Shown here: piece by piece, positions 49,450 through 61,710 of the stretch
How positions within the stretch are numbered: the first letter of the stretch is position 1
How the letters are laid out: each line of letters starts with the position of its first letter
Assembly: GCF_905220565.1 (NCBI RefSeq)
Contig: NC_059419.1
Coordinates: forward strand, 4,216,001-4,280,000
DNA length: 64,000 nt
Direction of reading: 5' to 3'
Source of the DNA: Melitaea cinxia
Lineage: Eukaryota > Arthropoda > Insecta > Lepidoptera > Nymphalidae
Made by a program: the position numbers and the translations under genes
Notes under the pieces: generated by a model
What the model saw: the letters and a program-made list of their open reading frames with translations, nothing else
What the model was told of the DNA's origin: nothing
The model's database searches: none

Positions 49450-51640
49450 AAAATGTAATATTTATTTATTTTGTTTTATTAGTATACAGTGATACATTTT
49501 AACAATTGCTTCAAAAAAAAAGGAAATATCTAAGCACCATTTAGTTGCTTTCGCAAGTACAAATCTATTATTTTTGAATGCTTTAAGACAATTAAAAAAA
49601 AAATCCATCATGAAATTAACTATATACACAATATATGAACTTAAAATAAGAAAGAGGTTTATGTTACCATATCGAACCAGTGTCTTGCCAGTTTCGTTCT
49701 AATTATTTTGACAGAAGTGTTAAATAGGTCAAAATCGGGGAAGTCATTCAGCTTGTTGATTTGATCTGCGGACCTCAAAAGAAAGGAGTTTTGCCTATAG
49801 TTTGCCGAGCAACTAGGCACATATAAATAGTTGAGCGGATGTCTTAAGCATATTTTAGTCAGTTTTAGGTAAATTTTACTTTTATGCTCATAACATTCGT
49901 CAAACTTGTTAGACTTGAACTGAAGATATCTCATAAACGTACGCTGAATTGTTTCTAACCTATTGATTTAAACAACATATTAAGGGTTCCAAATCGGTGA
50001 ACAGTATTCGAGTATGCCACGCACATATGAGCAATAAAGGATCCTGACAAGCTTAATACTATTAAATTGAGTGCTTTGGCGTAGAATGAACCCTATTGAC
50101 TTATTCCTTTTTTTTACAATATTGTTAAATGGTTTTTATACGTCAGCCTAGAGTCATGAGAAACGGCTAAGTCTCGTATTTCATTTACTACTTTAAGCTC
50201 CTGCTGTCTTAGTAGATATTTAAATTTGATGTTATTAATTTTACGTGAAAATGTGATCAAAAAGCATTTTGCGACACTTATATCTAATTTATTTATGAAA
50301 GTAATCAGTGAATATACAGTCAACCTGTGCACCTGAATCCATACTCAATGTAATATAGTCTGTAAAGAGCAGCAAATTGGAAGCTGTTGAGCGTCTCTTA
50401 ACGAAACCATGTTGCTCGGGGATCAACGAAGATGACAAAAAGTTATAGACTTGGGTATGAACTATCCTTCCGAGTATTTTTGCGAATATACATAATTTGG
50501 AAATCGGCCTATAGTTTTTCACCTCGCTCTTATTTCCACTTTTGAAGATTGGGGATCTAAAGGCGGATTTCCAGATTTTGGGAATGATACCTTCTTTTAA
50601 TGAGCGTGTAAATAGTATTACTAGGGGTTTAGTTAGGCTGTCCGAACATCTCGTAATAAATAACGGTGGTATATTATCGGGACCGGCCCCTTTCGTCAAA
50701 TCGAAGGATTTAAGTAGCTTTGTAATTGTTTCGGGGGTTATTTCTATGTCTGTGATTATATTACTATGGTTGGGAGATGGAGCATGAGTATTAGACTGAG
50801 TGCTGGAGGTGGTAGATGACAGAATTGTGGACTGGAAGTAGTTTTAAAATAATCTATAAATATCATCCCCTGTATCAGCAGTATCTCCTTCGTAAGACAC
50901 GGAGGAAGGAATATTACCAGAACTTTGTTTATTTGATTTTATGAAAGACCAAAATAACCTGCGGTTTTTGGCTATCGAGTCCCCGCATTTTTTAATATAA
51001 GTAGTATAACAATTTGATTCCAACGATTTAAGCCCTGTGACGGAGTAAGGAGAAGAAATCATAGTCTTCAGTGTTACCATAAATACGGTACTTTTGAAGA
51101 AATTTAACCTTTTCCTTGAGTACCTTTTTCAGAGAGGCACTGTACCATGGTAGAAAGTTAGTAGCTTTTATAACTTTGTGGGGAACATATTTATTAATCA
51201 CTTCATTTAAGCAATTATAAAAAATAAATACAGCTTCTTTCACCGAATTTTTTGCAAGAGTTTATCCCAGTTCAGATCATTTAAGTGTTGCCTAATGTTT
51301 CAAAGTCGCCTGACTCAAAAAAGTACTTCAGTCACGGCTTGGTTGGGAGTTGCTCGTAATGAACACTTTCAATTATTATGTCCAGGGACTTGTGGTGAGC
51401 GTCTTCTGGCACTAGTGGGTCGTCACAGGAGGAAACTCGTAAGCCTTTGTTACATAATACTAAATCTAGAATCCTGTTATTTATGTTACGGTGAAGATTA
51501 TATTGATTAAGATTACATTCCAATAATGTGTCAAAGAAGTAAGTTTGTGACTCACCTGTTACTCCGGAGTATTTCGGATATGTGCTACACTCAAGGAACC
51601 AGCTAACGTTGCTAAGGTTAAAGTCACCCATATTTAAAAA
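49450..51640 (-). mobile_element. Degenerate, 5'-truncated Jockey/CR1-like LINE
   Basis: Reading the - strand, broken frames line up in LINE order. First comes an APE-type endonuclease C-terminal half (51332-51631, MGDFNLSNVSWFLE, later DLVLCNKG). Next are linker frames (51028-51243, 50844-51080). Then comes the N-terminal half of a reverse transcriptase (50289-50699: KGAGPDNIPPLFI, FRSPIFKSGNK, NYRPISKL, QHGFVKRRST). Then there is a thumb/tail region (50114-50332, ISVAKCFLITFSRK; 49659-49934). The frame jumps from IFTDYFHK straight to KLDISVAKC, so the palm segment with the catalytic Y-x-D-D box is deleted. The 3' end is an A-rich stretch near 49450-49480. The element is a dead copy. Confidence 0.85.
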
Positions 51641-52367
51641 TAAATTTGTACGGGTAAACTCCTAATGCATAGTTTATTTTTGTGTATGTATATATACTAT
51701 GCGTATTCGTTATCGCATTTTTACTATAACTTCCCTAACGTTTATTTATTTACAAGATAAAGAAAATTGAAAACTAAATCCGACTACAACAAAAAAAGTA
51801 GGACCTCATTTTATGTTAGATGGATGAAAAAGGCCTCGATAAAATATTTTAATGTAATCTAAGATCCTCTAAATTTTCGCACTGGTGAGCAAATACCTCT
51901 TCTATTAAATAAGGGAATGGAGTTTAATTCGCCACGCTGCTCCGCTGCGGATTGTCAGATAAAATTCTGGTGAGAAATTAATCTCTTTAAATCTAAGTAT
52001 ACCCTATGATGTCTACAACTTCTTCATATATAGATACGTTAGTATCGCTATCTTTATACCAACAAGCCTCTTATCCTATATCTTGTCTCATCGACTTGTG
52101 GTTGGTGTGCAAAATGTATGATCCATAGTAATCCACAGATTACTTTTCAGTAATCATCGCACCGCATTGCCATCGATAATTAAATTGGACGTCAGTGAAA
52201 CATGCACAGTTTCGTTCAGGGATAATAGACAAAATGAACTAATAATATATAATATTAAGAATATCTCGCAGATGTATTTGACATTACTGTCTAAATGTTA
52301 CTTTTAGGTTTAATAATTGGTCACTAGCATATGAACTATAAAAATAATAGTATTATGAATATAATAC

Positions 52368-52490
52368 CTTGGGGCTGCGCGGGGCATTGCAGTGTAAGCA
52401 GGCCACTCGTTGTACATCAGGGGATCGCGGAAGGGTACAGCTGGTACTTCGTTGATTAGTTCGGGAGCACGAGCTTGTCTCTTTGAGAAT
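52368..52490 (-). CDS. Putative neuropeptide/prohormone precursor, coding exon 2
   Basis: Acceptor atgttgtccacag. The donor is AAG|gtattat, a weaker site, but both phases match its neighbours. The first base completes Arg56. The exon then reads FSKRQARAPELINEVP, AVPFRDPLMYNEWP and AYTAMPRAAP. K59-R60 is a dibasic convertase site, and the following Gln could form pyroglutamate if cleavage occurs there. Trp/Tyr-containing segments (YNEWPAY) stand out. Confidence 0.8.
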
Positions 52491-52674
52491 CTGTGGACAA
52501 CATAACAATACATTTGTGAAATATTTGTCATTTTTTATACTCAAAGTAATAACAATAGGTAAATATAGTTTAGGATAGAATATTCTTCTACATGGAAGAT
52601 CCATCTTGTAACTTTCCGAAATATATTTTTCTAAAAAAAAAAAACAATTGGAGTAAATGGATATATTGTCAGCT

Positions 52675-53149
52675 TGTGAATACTATAAAATAATACAGTA
52701 CAATATCAAAAGCGCATTAACTTAAACACAACAACAGCTTTGGTGTAGCGGTGCGAGTAGTCCCCTAAAACACCGACGGTTTTCGGGTTCGATTCCCATT
52801 CGGGATAGATATTTGTGGATCTCCCTACCGTGTTTCAGAGAGCACGTTAAGCCATCGGTCCCAGTTTTTATCATAAATACCTGATAGCGATTGTTACTCA
52901 TAGTAGGGAACATATCCGCCAACCCGCAGTGCAGCAGCGTGGTGAATTAAGCTTAAATCCTTCTCCTACACGGAGAAAGAGGGCTATGCCCAACACTGAG
53001 AAGTTGTAAGCTGAATACAGTAACTTTAATCGTCAATCTGGTAAAAGTAGGGTGAATTGTATATTGTTAATTGATAACAATGTGGGCGTTATTTGGGTTG
53101 TCTGGAAGAAATGGCTAAATAGCCATAAGTCCGCCCATTGTACTTCACA
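52675..53149 (+). repeat. 475-bp duplicated block containing a tRNA-headed SINE, copy 1
   Basis: The head at about 52738-52805 has the A-box-like ttggtgtagcggtgcgagt and B box ggttcgattcc. The body has ctccctaccgtgtttcagag, gatagcgattgttactcata and gaaagagggctatgcccaac. It is followed by cttcac and a long A-run. It is identical by eye to 53966-54440. Confidence 0.9.
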
Positions 53150-53636
53150 AAAACAAAAAAAAAAAAAAAAAAAATATAGTAAACTAATTATATTAAAAAT
53201 TTGTATGTAGTTACTTTAATTAGCTTCTTAACGTAGTTTGATCCAGGGATTATGGATTTAATTACTGCCCTCACTTTAGGTGTTGTAATATATGCATTTA
53301 TTTATATCTGTATATTTGTAATAAAAAAATATCTGTTACCTATAACACAGACATTAGGTAACCCATCTTAGGAATAGACCCTGATGTTATTAGATATGGA
53401 ATCAATAATAACAGAAGCTTTTTTATCACTGAGTTTTCACAAAATTGCAAATTATTTAGGCAAAATCAGATAGGATACTTACTTTAATACATATGTGAGA
53501 TAAATAGAAAAACAAATCAATTACTATAATTTTATATTAATGAATGAAAGATACAAAGCATAAATGATATTTATTGTTTTCAAACAAAGCATGTTTTATC
53601 TATCACTTACAAATATAAAACTTTACAAATATAATA

Positions 53637-53965
53637 CTGTACTGTGTGGCTACGGTACTAAAGAATTTAGCCACCCCCTCTCTTCCCGTGGGTGTCGTAA
53701 GAGGCGACTAAGGGATAACACAGTTCCACTACCACATTGGAACTTAAAAAGCCGACCGGTGGCGGGATAACCATCCAACTGCTAGCTTTGAAATACACAG
53801 GCCGAAGACGGGCAGCAGCGTCTTCGGTGCGACAAAGCCAGCACTGCGGTCACCAACCCGCCTGCCCAGCGTGGTGACTATGGGCAAAACACACGAGTTC
53901 ACGTTATTTTTGGCGTAAACTTGTGGAGGCCTATATCCAGCAGTGGATTGTATAGGCTGTAATGA
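53637..53965 (+). repeat. SINE-like repeat, 'ccagcagtggact' family
   Basis: Runs from actgtgtggctacggtacta to ggaggcctatatccagcagt and ends at ctgtaatgatg, where it abuts the second 475-bp block directly. Confidence 0.88.
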
Positions 53966-54440
53966 TGTGAATACTATAAAATAATACAGTACAATATCAA
54001 AAGCGCATTAACTTAAACACAACAACAGCTTTGGTGTAGCGGTGCGAGTAGTCCCCTAAAACACCGACGGTTTTCGGGTTCGATTCCCATTCGGGATAGA
54101 TATTTGTGGATCTCCCTACCGTGTTTCAGAGAGCACGTTAAGCCATCGGTCCCAGTTTTTATCATAAATACCTGATAGCGATTGTTACTCATAGTAGGGA
54201 ACATATCCGCCAACCCGCAGTGCAGCAGCGTGGTGAATTAAGCTTAAATCCTTCTCCTACACGGAGAAAGAGGGCTATGCCCAACACTGAGAAGTTGTAA
54301 GCTGAATACAGTAACTTTAATCGTCAATCTGGTAAAAGTAGGGTGAATTGTATATTGTTAATTGATAACAATGTGGGCGTTATTTGGGTTGTCTGGAAGA
54401 AATGGCTAAATAGCCATAAGTCCGCCCATTGTACTTCACA
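53966..54440 (+). repeat. 475-bp duplicated block with tRNA-headed SINE, copy 2
   Basis: Same sequence as 52675-53149 at a constant offset of 1291 bp. After cttcaca it continues with gtctgtaaatatattttt and a retroelement-type tail, gtggtgtacaataaagtata plus an AAATAAAT run (to about 54540), instead of the A-run of copy 1. Confidence 0.9.
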
Positions 54441-55374
54441 GTCTGTAAATATATTTTTTATTATTATTATTTATTTATGTGCTTATTGTTTGAAATGTAG
54501 TTGTGGTGTACAATAAAGTATAAATAAATAAATAAATAATAAACATTAACATAACAACATGTAAATGTAACAGAATATAATAAAATATACAAAATATTCC
54601 CAGATTTTACTTATTTAATGTCAACAAATTGCTTACCGTTTATAGAATTTACAAGGAATTATAATAATTTACGGTACGGATATGGTATTCTCTAATATTG
54701 TTTCGGAATTACTTGTTGAATTCCGCGCTTGACTAGATCGAAATAGCGTTGTTGATTAATTATATATTAAAGCCTAAAATAATATAAACCGGGGCCGCGT
54801 CGCTTGCGTGGGTTTGGAATGTACGACACTTTAAGTCTACAAAGGTTTAACAGAATAGCGGAATATGGTGTAAGCTGTTAAATAATATATATTCGTCGTT
54901 TGTGTCTGTTTACAAGGTATGTTTGTAAACTTTTGCTCTTAAAAAAAGTGAAAAGTTAAAAGTATCTAATAATAAAAATGTCTCATTATAATATTTAAAA
55001 ATTATTAATTATTTTTAATTATTCATTAACTTATTCATTTTTGTTTAGGTGTTTCAGCATTTTGCAAAAATAGTAATTAAATTTAGGTTTTTGGTGATAA
55101 CATACAAATAGTATATTAAACTATCATGGATATCTATTTATAATAATGGGACAGATGAATTTATTAATAAGACTCGCAAACTGTTAATTCGCCAGCATTT
55201 TTATACGATATACATATGACGTATACTCGTAACGAGCGCTTTAAACAACAATTGCCATTAGAATTATTACTGACCGGTCAGCTCTGATTTCTGTACATTT
55301 TTTATTAATAAACTGTGTAAAATATTCAATTATTTAGATTTGTTCTCATTGTCTTTGTAGATATTATTTTTACG

Positions 55375-55690
55375 CTTCAGCCTGTAACATCCCACTGGGC
55401 ATAGGCCTCTTTCCCCATGTAAAAAAAGGATCAGAGCTTAATCCACCACGCTGCTCCAATGCGGGTTGGCGGATATATTCCCTACTATGAGTAACGATCG
55501 TTATCAGGTGTACATGATAACAACCGGGACCGACGGCTTAACGTGCTCTCCGAGGCACGGTGGGGAGACTCACAAGGACTGCACAAACACCCAGACCACG
55601 GCAAAACCTGTATGGCCAATACAAATGTTTGTCATATGAGGGGATCGAACCCGTAACCGCCAGCGCAACAGGTACAATCCATGGCTGTAG
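55375..55690 (-). repeat. tRNA-headed SINE (reversed)
   Basis: The + strand reads ttcagcctgtaacatcccac, cataggcctctttccccatg, gtaacgatcgttatcaggtg and gaccgacggcttaacgtgct. It ends with the inverted B box ggggatcgaacccgtaaccg. Confidence 0.82.
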
Positions 55691-56154
55691 CCGTTGTACG
55701 CGGCGTCGTATGCGGCGTATGCGGCGCGCATATATTTAACTCAGTTTAATTAATTGTAAAGATTTTTTTTTTAAATTAAATAATGTCTAAATTAGACGGC
55801 AATTTATTTTACACGAATGATAAATCGCTAGGAATTTCTTTTTATCGAAAATTTCACATTTATTACGAGTCAACGTCAAATGAAGATAAATTATGACGTA
55901 TTTGCTGTAGATGACAATGTGCTATACCTTTAGGGTGTGTATGCATTGGTGGAGAATCTCACAAAAAGTGTATTTAGAATAAAGGTTTTGAAGAAGCTAT
56001 TATAGAAGAGTCTAATTGTTGATGTAATTAATTACTACCTCTTATTACATGTTCATAAAAGAAAAATTTACGAATAATTAAAGAAATATTGTCATGTCCG
56101 AATTAAGGCATTAAAAAAAGCCCTCATTACGGCAGTTCTAAAGTACCATATTTT

Positions 56155-56705
56155 TAACCGACTTCCAAAAAGGAGGGGGTTCTCAATTCGACTGTATATA
56201 TATATATTTTTTTTTTATGCATGTTACATCAGAACTTTTGACCGGGTAGACCGATTGCGACAAATTTTTTTTAGTCGAAAGGTGGTATGTGTCAATTGGT
56301 CCCATTTAAATTTATTGGAGATCTAACAACTACTTTTTGAGTTATATCTAATAATGCGTTTTTACTTGACGCTCTTTTTTTGTTGGAAAGGGGATGTTCC
56401 TAGTTTGGTACCATGATAAGGAAATCAGGCTCTGATGATGGGATACCAGAGAAATCGAGGGAACTCTCGAAAATCCGCAATAACTTTTTACTGGGTGTAC
56501 CGATTTTGATAATTTTTAATTTAACCGAAAGCTGATGTTTATAATGTGGTCGCATATAAATTATATTGAGATCTTATAACTACTTTTTGAGTAATCTTTT
56601 ATAACGCGTAGTTACTTGCCTACTTTTTCGTCGATCTACGTTGTATTACTCGTCGATGTAATTGAAGTCAGTTTTTTTTCGTTTGCGAGCAAACACAATT
56701 ATTAT
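56155..56705 (+). repeat. Interspersed repeat, 'ccgacttccaaaaagg' family
   Basis: Starts ccgacttccaaaaaggaggg, contains two gaccgggtagaccgatt-like segments (about 56240 and 56490) and a stretch related to the 44455 copy (gaaatcaggctctgatgatg). It ends gcgagcaaacacaattatta. Confidence 0.7.
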
Positions 56706-58796
56706 AGAATATATGTACGTATAAGCTAGCTACTAAGTCGGCTAGAGTTAGCTAGATAGGCTTGAGAATGGGCGTCGTAAGTGTCCCTGAGCTCGGTGTG
56801 GTAATGAGCCAATGGAATCAGTATTGATGATATAATGTAATATTGTACACACTTTTTTGTCCTTAACTTCCCTCTATTTTCTTGAACATCTTTCACCGCA
56901 AACGTGAATGAGTAAGAAAATTAATTAATGCTGTTACTCTATCTATACAAAACAATTATATATTGTACAGTAAAATAAATACGAAGGAAACAATAGAGAA
57001 GAAATACAAAAAAATAAAATAAGTATAAAAGGTGGTCTTATATTTAAAAGACCAATCGCAACTGGGTAAAGGACATGTAAAGAAGCATTAGTGCAACAAT
57101 GATAATAATTAATATATATATTTATACTTCATTTTCATAAATATTATTGCTTACAACTGAGGAGCGAAAACAAGAATTGTAACTAACATAAATAGATGGA
57201 CAAAGACGTTATCGCTATAGTAGCGATCTCTTTCAAACAACCTTTGGGAATAGGACACGTCTTAGTAAAAGCGGTTAGGAAGTGTTCTAAGAATTGTGAT
57301 GAGAATTTTACGTGATAGGAATATTAGGCTTATTGAGCAATAAACATATTTATAATACATAAAAGTTACAGTATGAATTTATAAAAATATAAGTACAATA
57401 CATTATACAGAGATTGAGTGATTTGATGACAAATTGCCTTAAGATACATTTTTTCAATTCGAGTGAGAGTTCCCTTTGTCTTATAGAACGGGAATAGGGT
57501 TCAAAAATAAAAGTAGTGATAGTAGTAGTAATCGTAATAGTGGTGGTAGGAGTATAGTAGAGAAATTAGAGGAGAGGAAGATAGCATAAGTAGGACTTTT
57601 AAAAATAAAATTTCACTCAGATCTAAGAGAATGTTTATGAGCATTACATATAAAAGAAAATTTGTTTGACGTCAAACTTTGAAAGTTGCATGATACAGTA
57701 TAAAATTCGTATCTGAAATTTCCCAAGAGAGAACTATCAAATCCTGAGTACGCAGATTAACTATAACTTACACTAACAGTTCATATTGTAATGAGGGGGA
57801 GCGAACGGTACCATATGATGTTAAAAGACTACCATCGCTCATGGACATCTTCAACATTAGTGGAGATGCGGGTGCGTTTCCATCCTTAAGTTAGGAGAAA
57901 GGTTATTCCACAGTTTGGCCGTCTTCAATAATTGGGGTACAATAATATTGCTACAGTGTCAAGGCAACATGCTCATGCGCTAATTGTTATGTGTATGCTT
58001 ATAAAAGAAATTGACATGTGTGTGGGCACATCTCAATTTCTTTTATAAGCCATATATAGATATAATTGTGACGGTCTGTGCGTTAGTGTCTATATTGTGT
58101 GTCTCTGGACCCCGAGCTTTGATTTACAACCAACTGGGGTCGTTGAGTATGAATCGATTATTCTTTTTTTTTATAAGACTTGGTCAACACAAAAGCTATT
58201 TTCAGAATCTTAATTTATTTGTATATTGTATATATTACATGAACATTTAATAATCATTATGATTTCATATTTTTCTTTTATTATTCCTCACTTTAATTTT
58301 AAAATTGTCATTGGTATTATGGAAGAGTTAATTTTGTGCATATTTTGTAAAGCACATTCACGGTTTAGGAGTTAAACAATATACTTATTTACAGTTTAGC
58401 ACTCAAACAATAAATATTCGTTATTCAAAATTATATTTGTTAAAAACCAAATTACATTTTTCTCGCTAGACCTTGTCAAAATTCTCGATCATGCGCTGAG
58501 CTCTTTCTAGAGCGTTCTTTTAGAAATGCCAAATTAATTCCAATTTAAAAATTGCGAGAGAAATAACTAATATCAAATACGCCGTATACTACGGGTATCG
58601 TGCGGATATGCTTGTTTATTAAATATATATAAAATAATATTTTATAAATTAAATAATAAAAGTTAATATATGTGTAATACAAATATAGCCAATTTTAACG
58701 TGAATATATCGATTTTTCAATCAATCAATCAATTTTCGTTTATTCAAACCTTGTCTCTGATAATAATGGATACGAAAAAAGAATGATTCATTCATT

Positions 58797-58869
58797 CGTT
58801 CCATAGCTTAATTGGCTAGAGCGCCGACACGGTCAGTCGGAGACGCGGGTTCGAATCCCGCTGGAGCGG
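58797..58869 (+). pseudogene. tRNA-like sequence / tRNA pseudogene
   Basis: It folds into a complete cloverleaf. The acceptor cgttcca pairs with tggagcg (one G-U). The D arm is gctt...gagc, the anticodon stem ccgac/gtcgg is perfect, and the T arm gcggg-ttcgaat-cccgc is perfect. But the 7-nt anticodon loop is acggtca, which lacks the universal U33 and would place GGT as anticodon, one not used by eukaryotic tRNA-Thr. A TTTTT lies just after (58873-58877). It is most likely a pseudogene or a SINE head. Confidence 0.6.
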
Positions 58870-61207
58870 TCAATTTTTGATATGATATTCAAAAATGTTT
58901 AGAATCCCTAATGTGTGGGTAACACAAAAATAAAATTGTACATATTAAGAATGATTCAATTTGATGCCCTTGTTCGGAAGTTATAGCGCATAAATACATT
59001 ATGTCGATTGATTTTTGAATTTAATCTGTAGATTTCTTTTAAATTTTATACTTATTATTTAGTTTATTTTATAGTTATACTTATATTTCATAAAAATAAA
59101 ATGATATGGAGGGTAGTAGTAGGGTTTATGTGTCTAAATGTACCTATTCAAAACATCACGCAATATTCAAATTACGAGTTACTTTTTTAAATTTACCCGA
59201 TAGCATCATTATTTTTAAACGAAACCTACAACATTTTATGTTTTAGATCATCATAATATGAACACAATTAATAATTTTCGATTCACGTCATAAAACTACG
59301 TAGGACATTACAAGTTCTATGGTCTAGTGTTGTGTTTGCGATCAAAATTCTTTATATTTGACATATTCATTTGACATTTACCGCGACTAATCCGCAATAT
59401 CCGTGGTAGCAGAATGACCTATGATAGATGAACACGCAGAAATGTCACCACAATTTTTAAGCTTTGTATTGATGCAAGGAAGTAAAATTAGATGCATTGT
59501 AATAACTACACGCGCTATCCGGTCCACTAGATTGGCAACCAACATAAGATTGTCGGTTGAGGCTACATAAGGATTGCGGAAAAGAGGAATGTTTGACGTG
59601 AGCTTGGTGAGGCCTTTGCCCAGCAGTGGACTACGATAGGAATGAAGTGAAGCATACCTAGCTTCGAATAGCTCATTTACCTAAATTAACGACTTAGCTG
59701 GCATTAAAATGCTGGTATGCTAGCATTTAGCAGAGCTTTACCATTTGACAACTAGCTCGTATTAAAAATGGTTCCGCAATTTTTGTTAGCAGAACTTTAG
59801 CATTTGATAGCATCAATGTTAGCTAACTATTTTAAGCCGGGTCATATTATCTCTTATGTAGCAGATAGCTGATCTGACGTTAACAATCACGATAATCTCC
59901 TAAAAATATAAAATGTTAACTAAACTCCCAAGAATTCAAACTAAGCTTGTTTCATCCCATACTAATAACGCCTATAGCCTTTTAAAATCAGTGTTTTACT
60001 TATTCAGAATCCGAAAGAATCAAGAAAGAAAATTGTATCTGTTAGATAGCAATATGTGTCAAATAACTATCTAAAATTTGTCCTATCAACTATACTGTCC
60101 TATATTGGCCCTAAGAAATAATCAATGTATTATTAAAATATATAAATCCATATTCATATTGCTGTTTTGAGTACGTTTTGGCAGATGCCATTTGCAATGT
60201 GTACTATACTGTGGCTTAGTCTATTGATCTGTGCCGGCTTTGTGGCATTCCACTTTATTGGACAATGGCAAATCTATTTCGGTGTTCAGCGTTATATTAT
60301 ACATTTCTACTTGAATCTCTACCATTTCATTTTATTATTCGGATTTGCCTACTTTTTACAGTGTCCTTAAGTTACTAAGAATTTATTTTTGTTTTTAAAA
60401 TTAATTTTGAGAGAAGAGAAATTTTTAAAACTTATAAACCAAATCCTTATACGACTATATACGACTTAATCCCAAAAACCTGTACAGTTTCTTTATTATA
60501 TGTATATTTATAACTATATAAGTATCTAGTAAATGGGATCGATGTTCAATCGAGCAAAACTATCTGTTAAGACCACACGTGTGCGATCATGCGTGATAAT
60601 TACTGCGCAGTCGTTTTACAGTCGTTTTGTTACATTACTTATTTCAGTTGCATTAACAGAAATAGACAAAAAAAAAACATTTCCTTACTTTTATGACCGG
60701 TGATGTTTGAATGGTAAAACTTATTTCGTAATTTTCGATTACCTACATTTTCATAAGATATTTATATAAATAGGAAGGTTGGCGAGGTTAAGCTAATTTA
60801 GAAATCATTACATTTTTTTAAAATAACTTTTTTTTTGTATTAAGCTTTGACATTAATACCCATACGGTTGTCTGCTTCTAAAATAACTTAATGTCTGTGT
60901 TTTTGGGCATAAGTAGGCTGATATAGATATTTCCACTAAAGTTAAGTAATGTATCGAATTAATATTCGAACGTTTAGTGGAAATGCGCCTCATACAAGGT
61001 AATTGTTCAGAGGCAAGGAGCAAACTATTTAGTATGTCATCTATTTAATATGTCATTTAATCAGCTGAGTTCCATGCTGCGAATAGTTACGCAACTCGTG
61101 AATTCCTATCTTGGGATTATTTTTAATTAAGCTGCTTATCATTAGGTGGGTTTTAAGCTTATTTACCATCCGTATTCTATTCGTATTAAGAAAAAATTCA
61201 CACTTAC

Positions 61208-61374
61208 CGCCACATAGCTTTAAGCTGGTCACAAGTCGGTTCGTCCTGTTTGATTTCACGATCACGGACTCTCCCTGGTCGAGGCGACAGTATCGGTTCC
61301 TGATCTATGCGCTCCGCCAGTGCGCACGCGCATATACATGCCACGAGGCTCCACGACTGCCACATTGACAACAT
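61208..61374 (-). CDS. Putative neuropeptide/prohormone precursor, coding exon 1 (start, signal peptide)
   Basis: The Met at 61374 follows an acceptor-like cttgttccag, so the true 5' UTR exon probably lies upstream. An in-frame ATG at 61410 exists, but the shorter start gives a textbook signal peptide: MLSMWQ, then the hydrophobic SLVACICACALA, with cleavage expected near residue 20. The mature part starts ERIDQEPILSPRPG and ends PTCDQLKAMW. Cys48 is the only Cys after the signal, so a disulfide-knot hormone is unlikely. The donor is CG|gtaagtg. Joined with exons at 52368-52490, 40365-40461, 30069-30178, 28102-28209, 24314-24409 and 22831-22966, the frame is uninterrupted for 278 codons. The family is not recognised. 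Confidence 0.78.
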
Positions 61375-61710
61375 CCTGGAACAAGCGCAAGTGTTTTGGT
61401 TACAAGTCATACTTTATTTTCTCTTATTACTGTAAATTTTCGAAACTTGTTTAGCGTACCTGAAATGGTTTTAGAAATTTATGTAAATAAATTGCATACA
61501 CCTTAAGTAGACTTAACTAAAGTCTAAATCTTAGTAACTAGTACATTTTCATTTATAAGGTTAAAAATTAAAAATAATACATAATCTTAATATTAAAATG
61601 TCAAGTTTTTTTATCTGTCCGCATAGAGCGAGCTAAATAATAACATAACGTTGCGCGTTGCTTGGACAACGCAGTGACAATATCTCACTAATCAAAGCTG
61701 CACGTTTACA

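Larger units (their letters stand above)
40462..52367 (-). other. Intron 2 of the precursor gene (about 12 kb)
   Basis: It contains a second copy of the 300-bp dispersed element (40574-40870), RTE-like fragments (41445-41790, 42205-42722, 48635-48840, 49185-49385), SINE copies (43050-43340, 44055-44275, 45440-45560, 47645-47770), a 26-bp minisatellite (48236-48323), and a dead LINE (49450-51640). No further exon was recognised. Confidence 0.6.
52491..61207 (-). other. Intron 1 (between coding exons 1 and 2) of the precursor gene
   Basis: It holds two identical 475-bp blocks (52675, 53966), SINE copies (53637-53965, 55375-55690), a long 'ttgaagtcgg'-family repeat (56155-56705), retroelement debris at 57195-57270 and 57780-58170, a tRNA-like sequence (58797-58869) and, 60574-60583, the palindromic E-box CACACGTGTG. 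No exon was seen. Confidence 0.55.

Noticed and set aside
52722..54213. Two identical 66-residue - strand frames (MADMFPTMSNN...)
   Set aside because: They are antisense of the tRNA-headed SINE in the 475-bp duplicated blocks.
58797..58869. Functional tRNA-Thr(GGT)
   Set aside because: Lacks U33 and uses an anticodon not found in eukaryotic tRNA-Thr; kept as a pseudogene.
60167..60370. 67-residue very hydrophobic + strand frame
   Set aside because: It needs a TTG start or a short ATG version, lies in an intron of the opposite-strand gene in AT-rich DNA and shows no recognised motif. A chemoreceptor fragment cannot be excluded, but nothing supports it.
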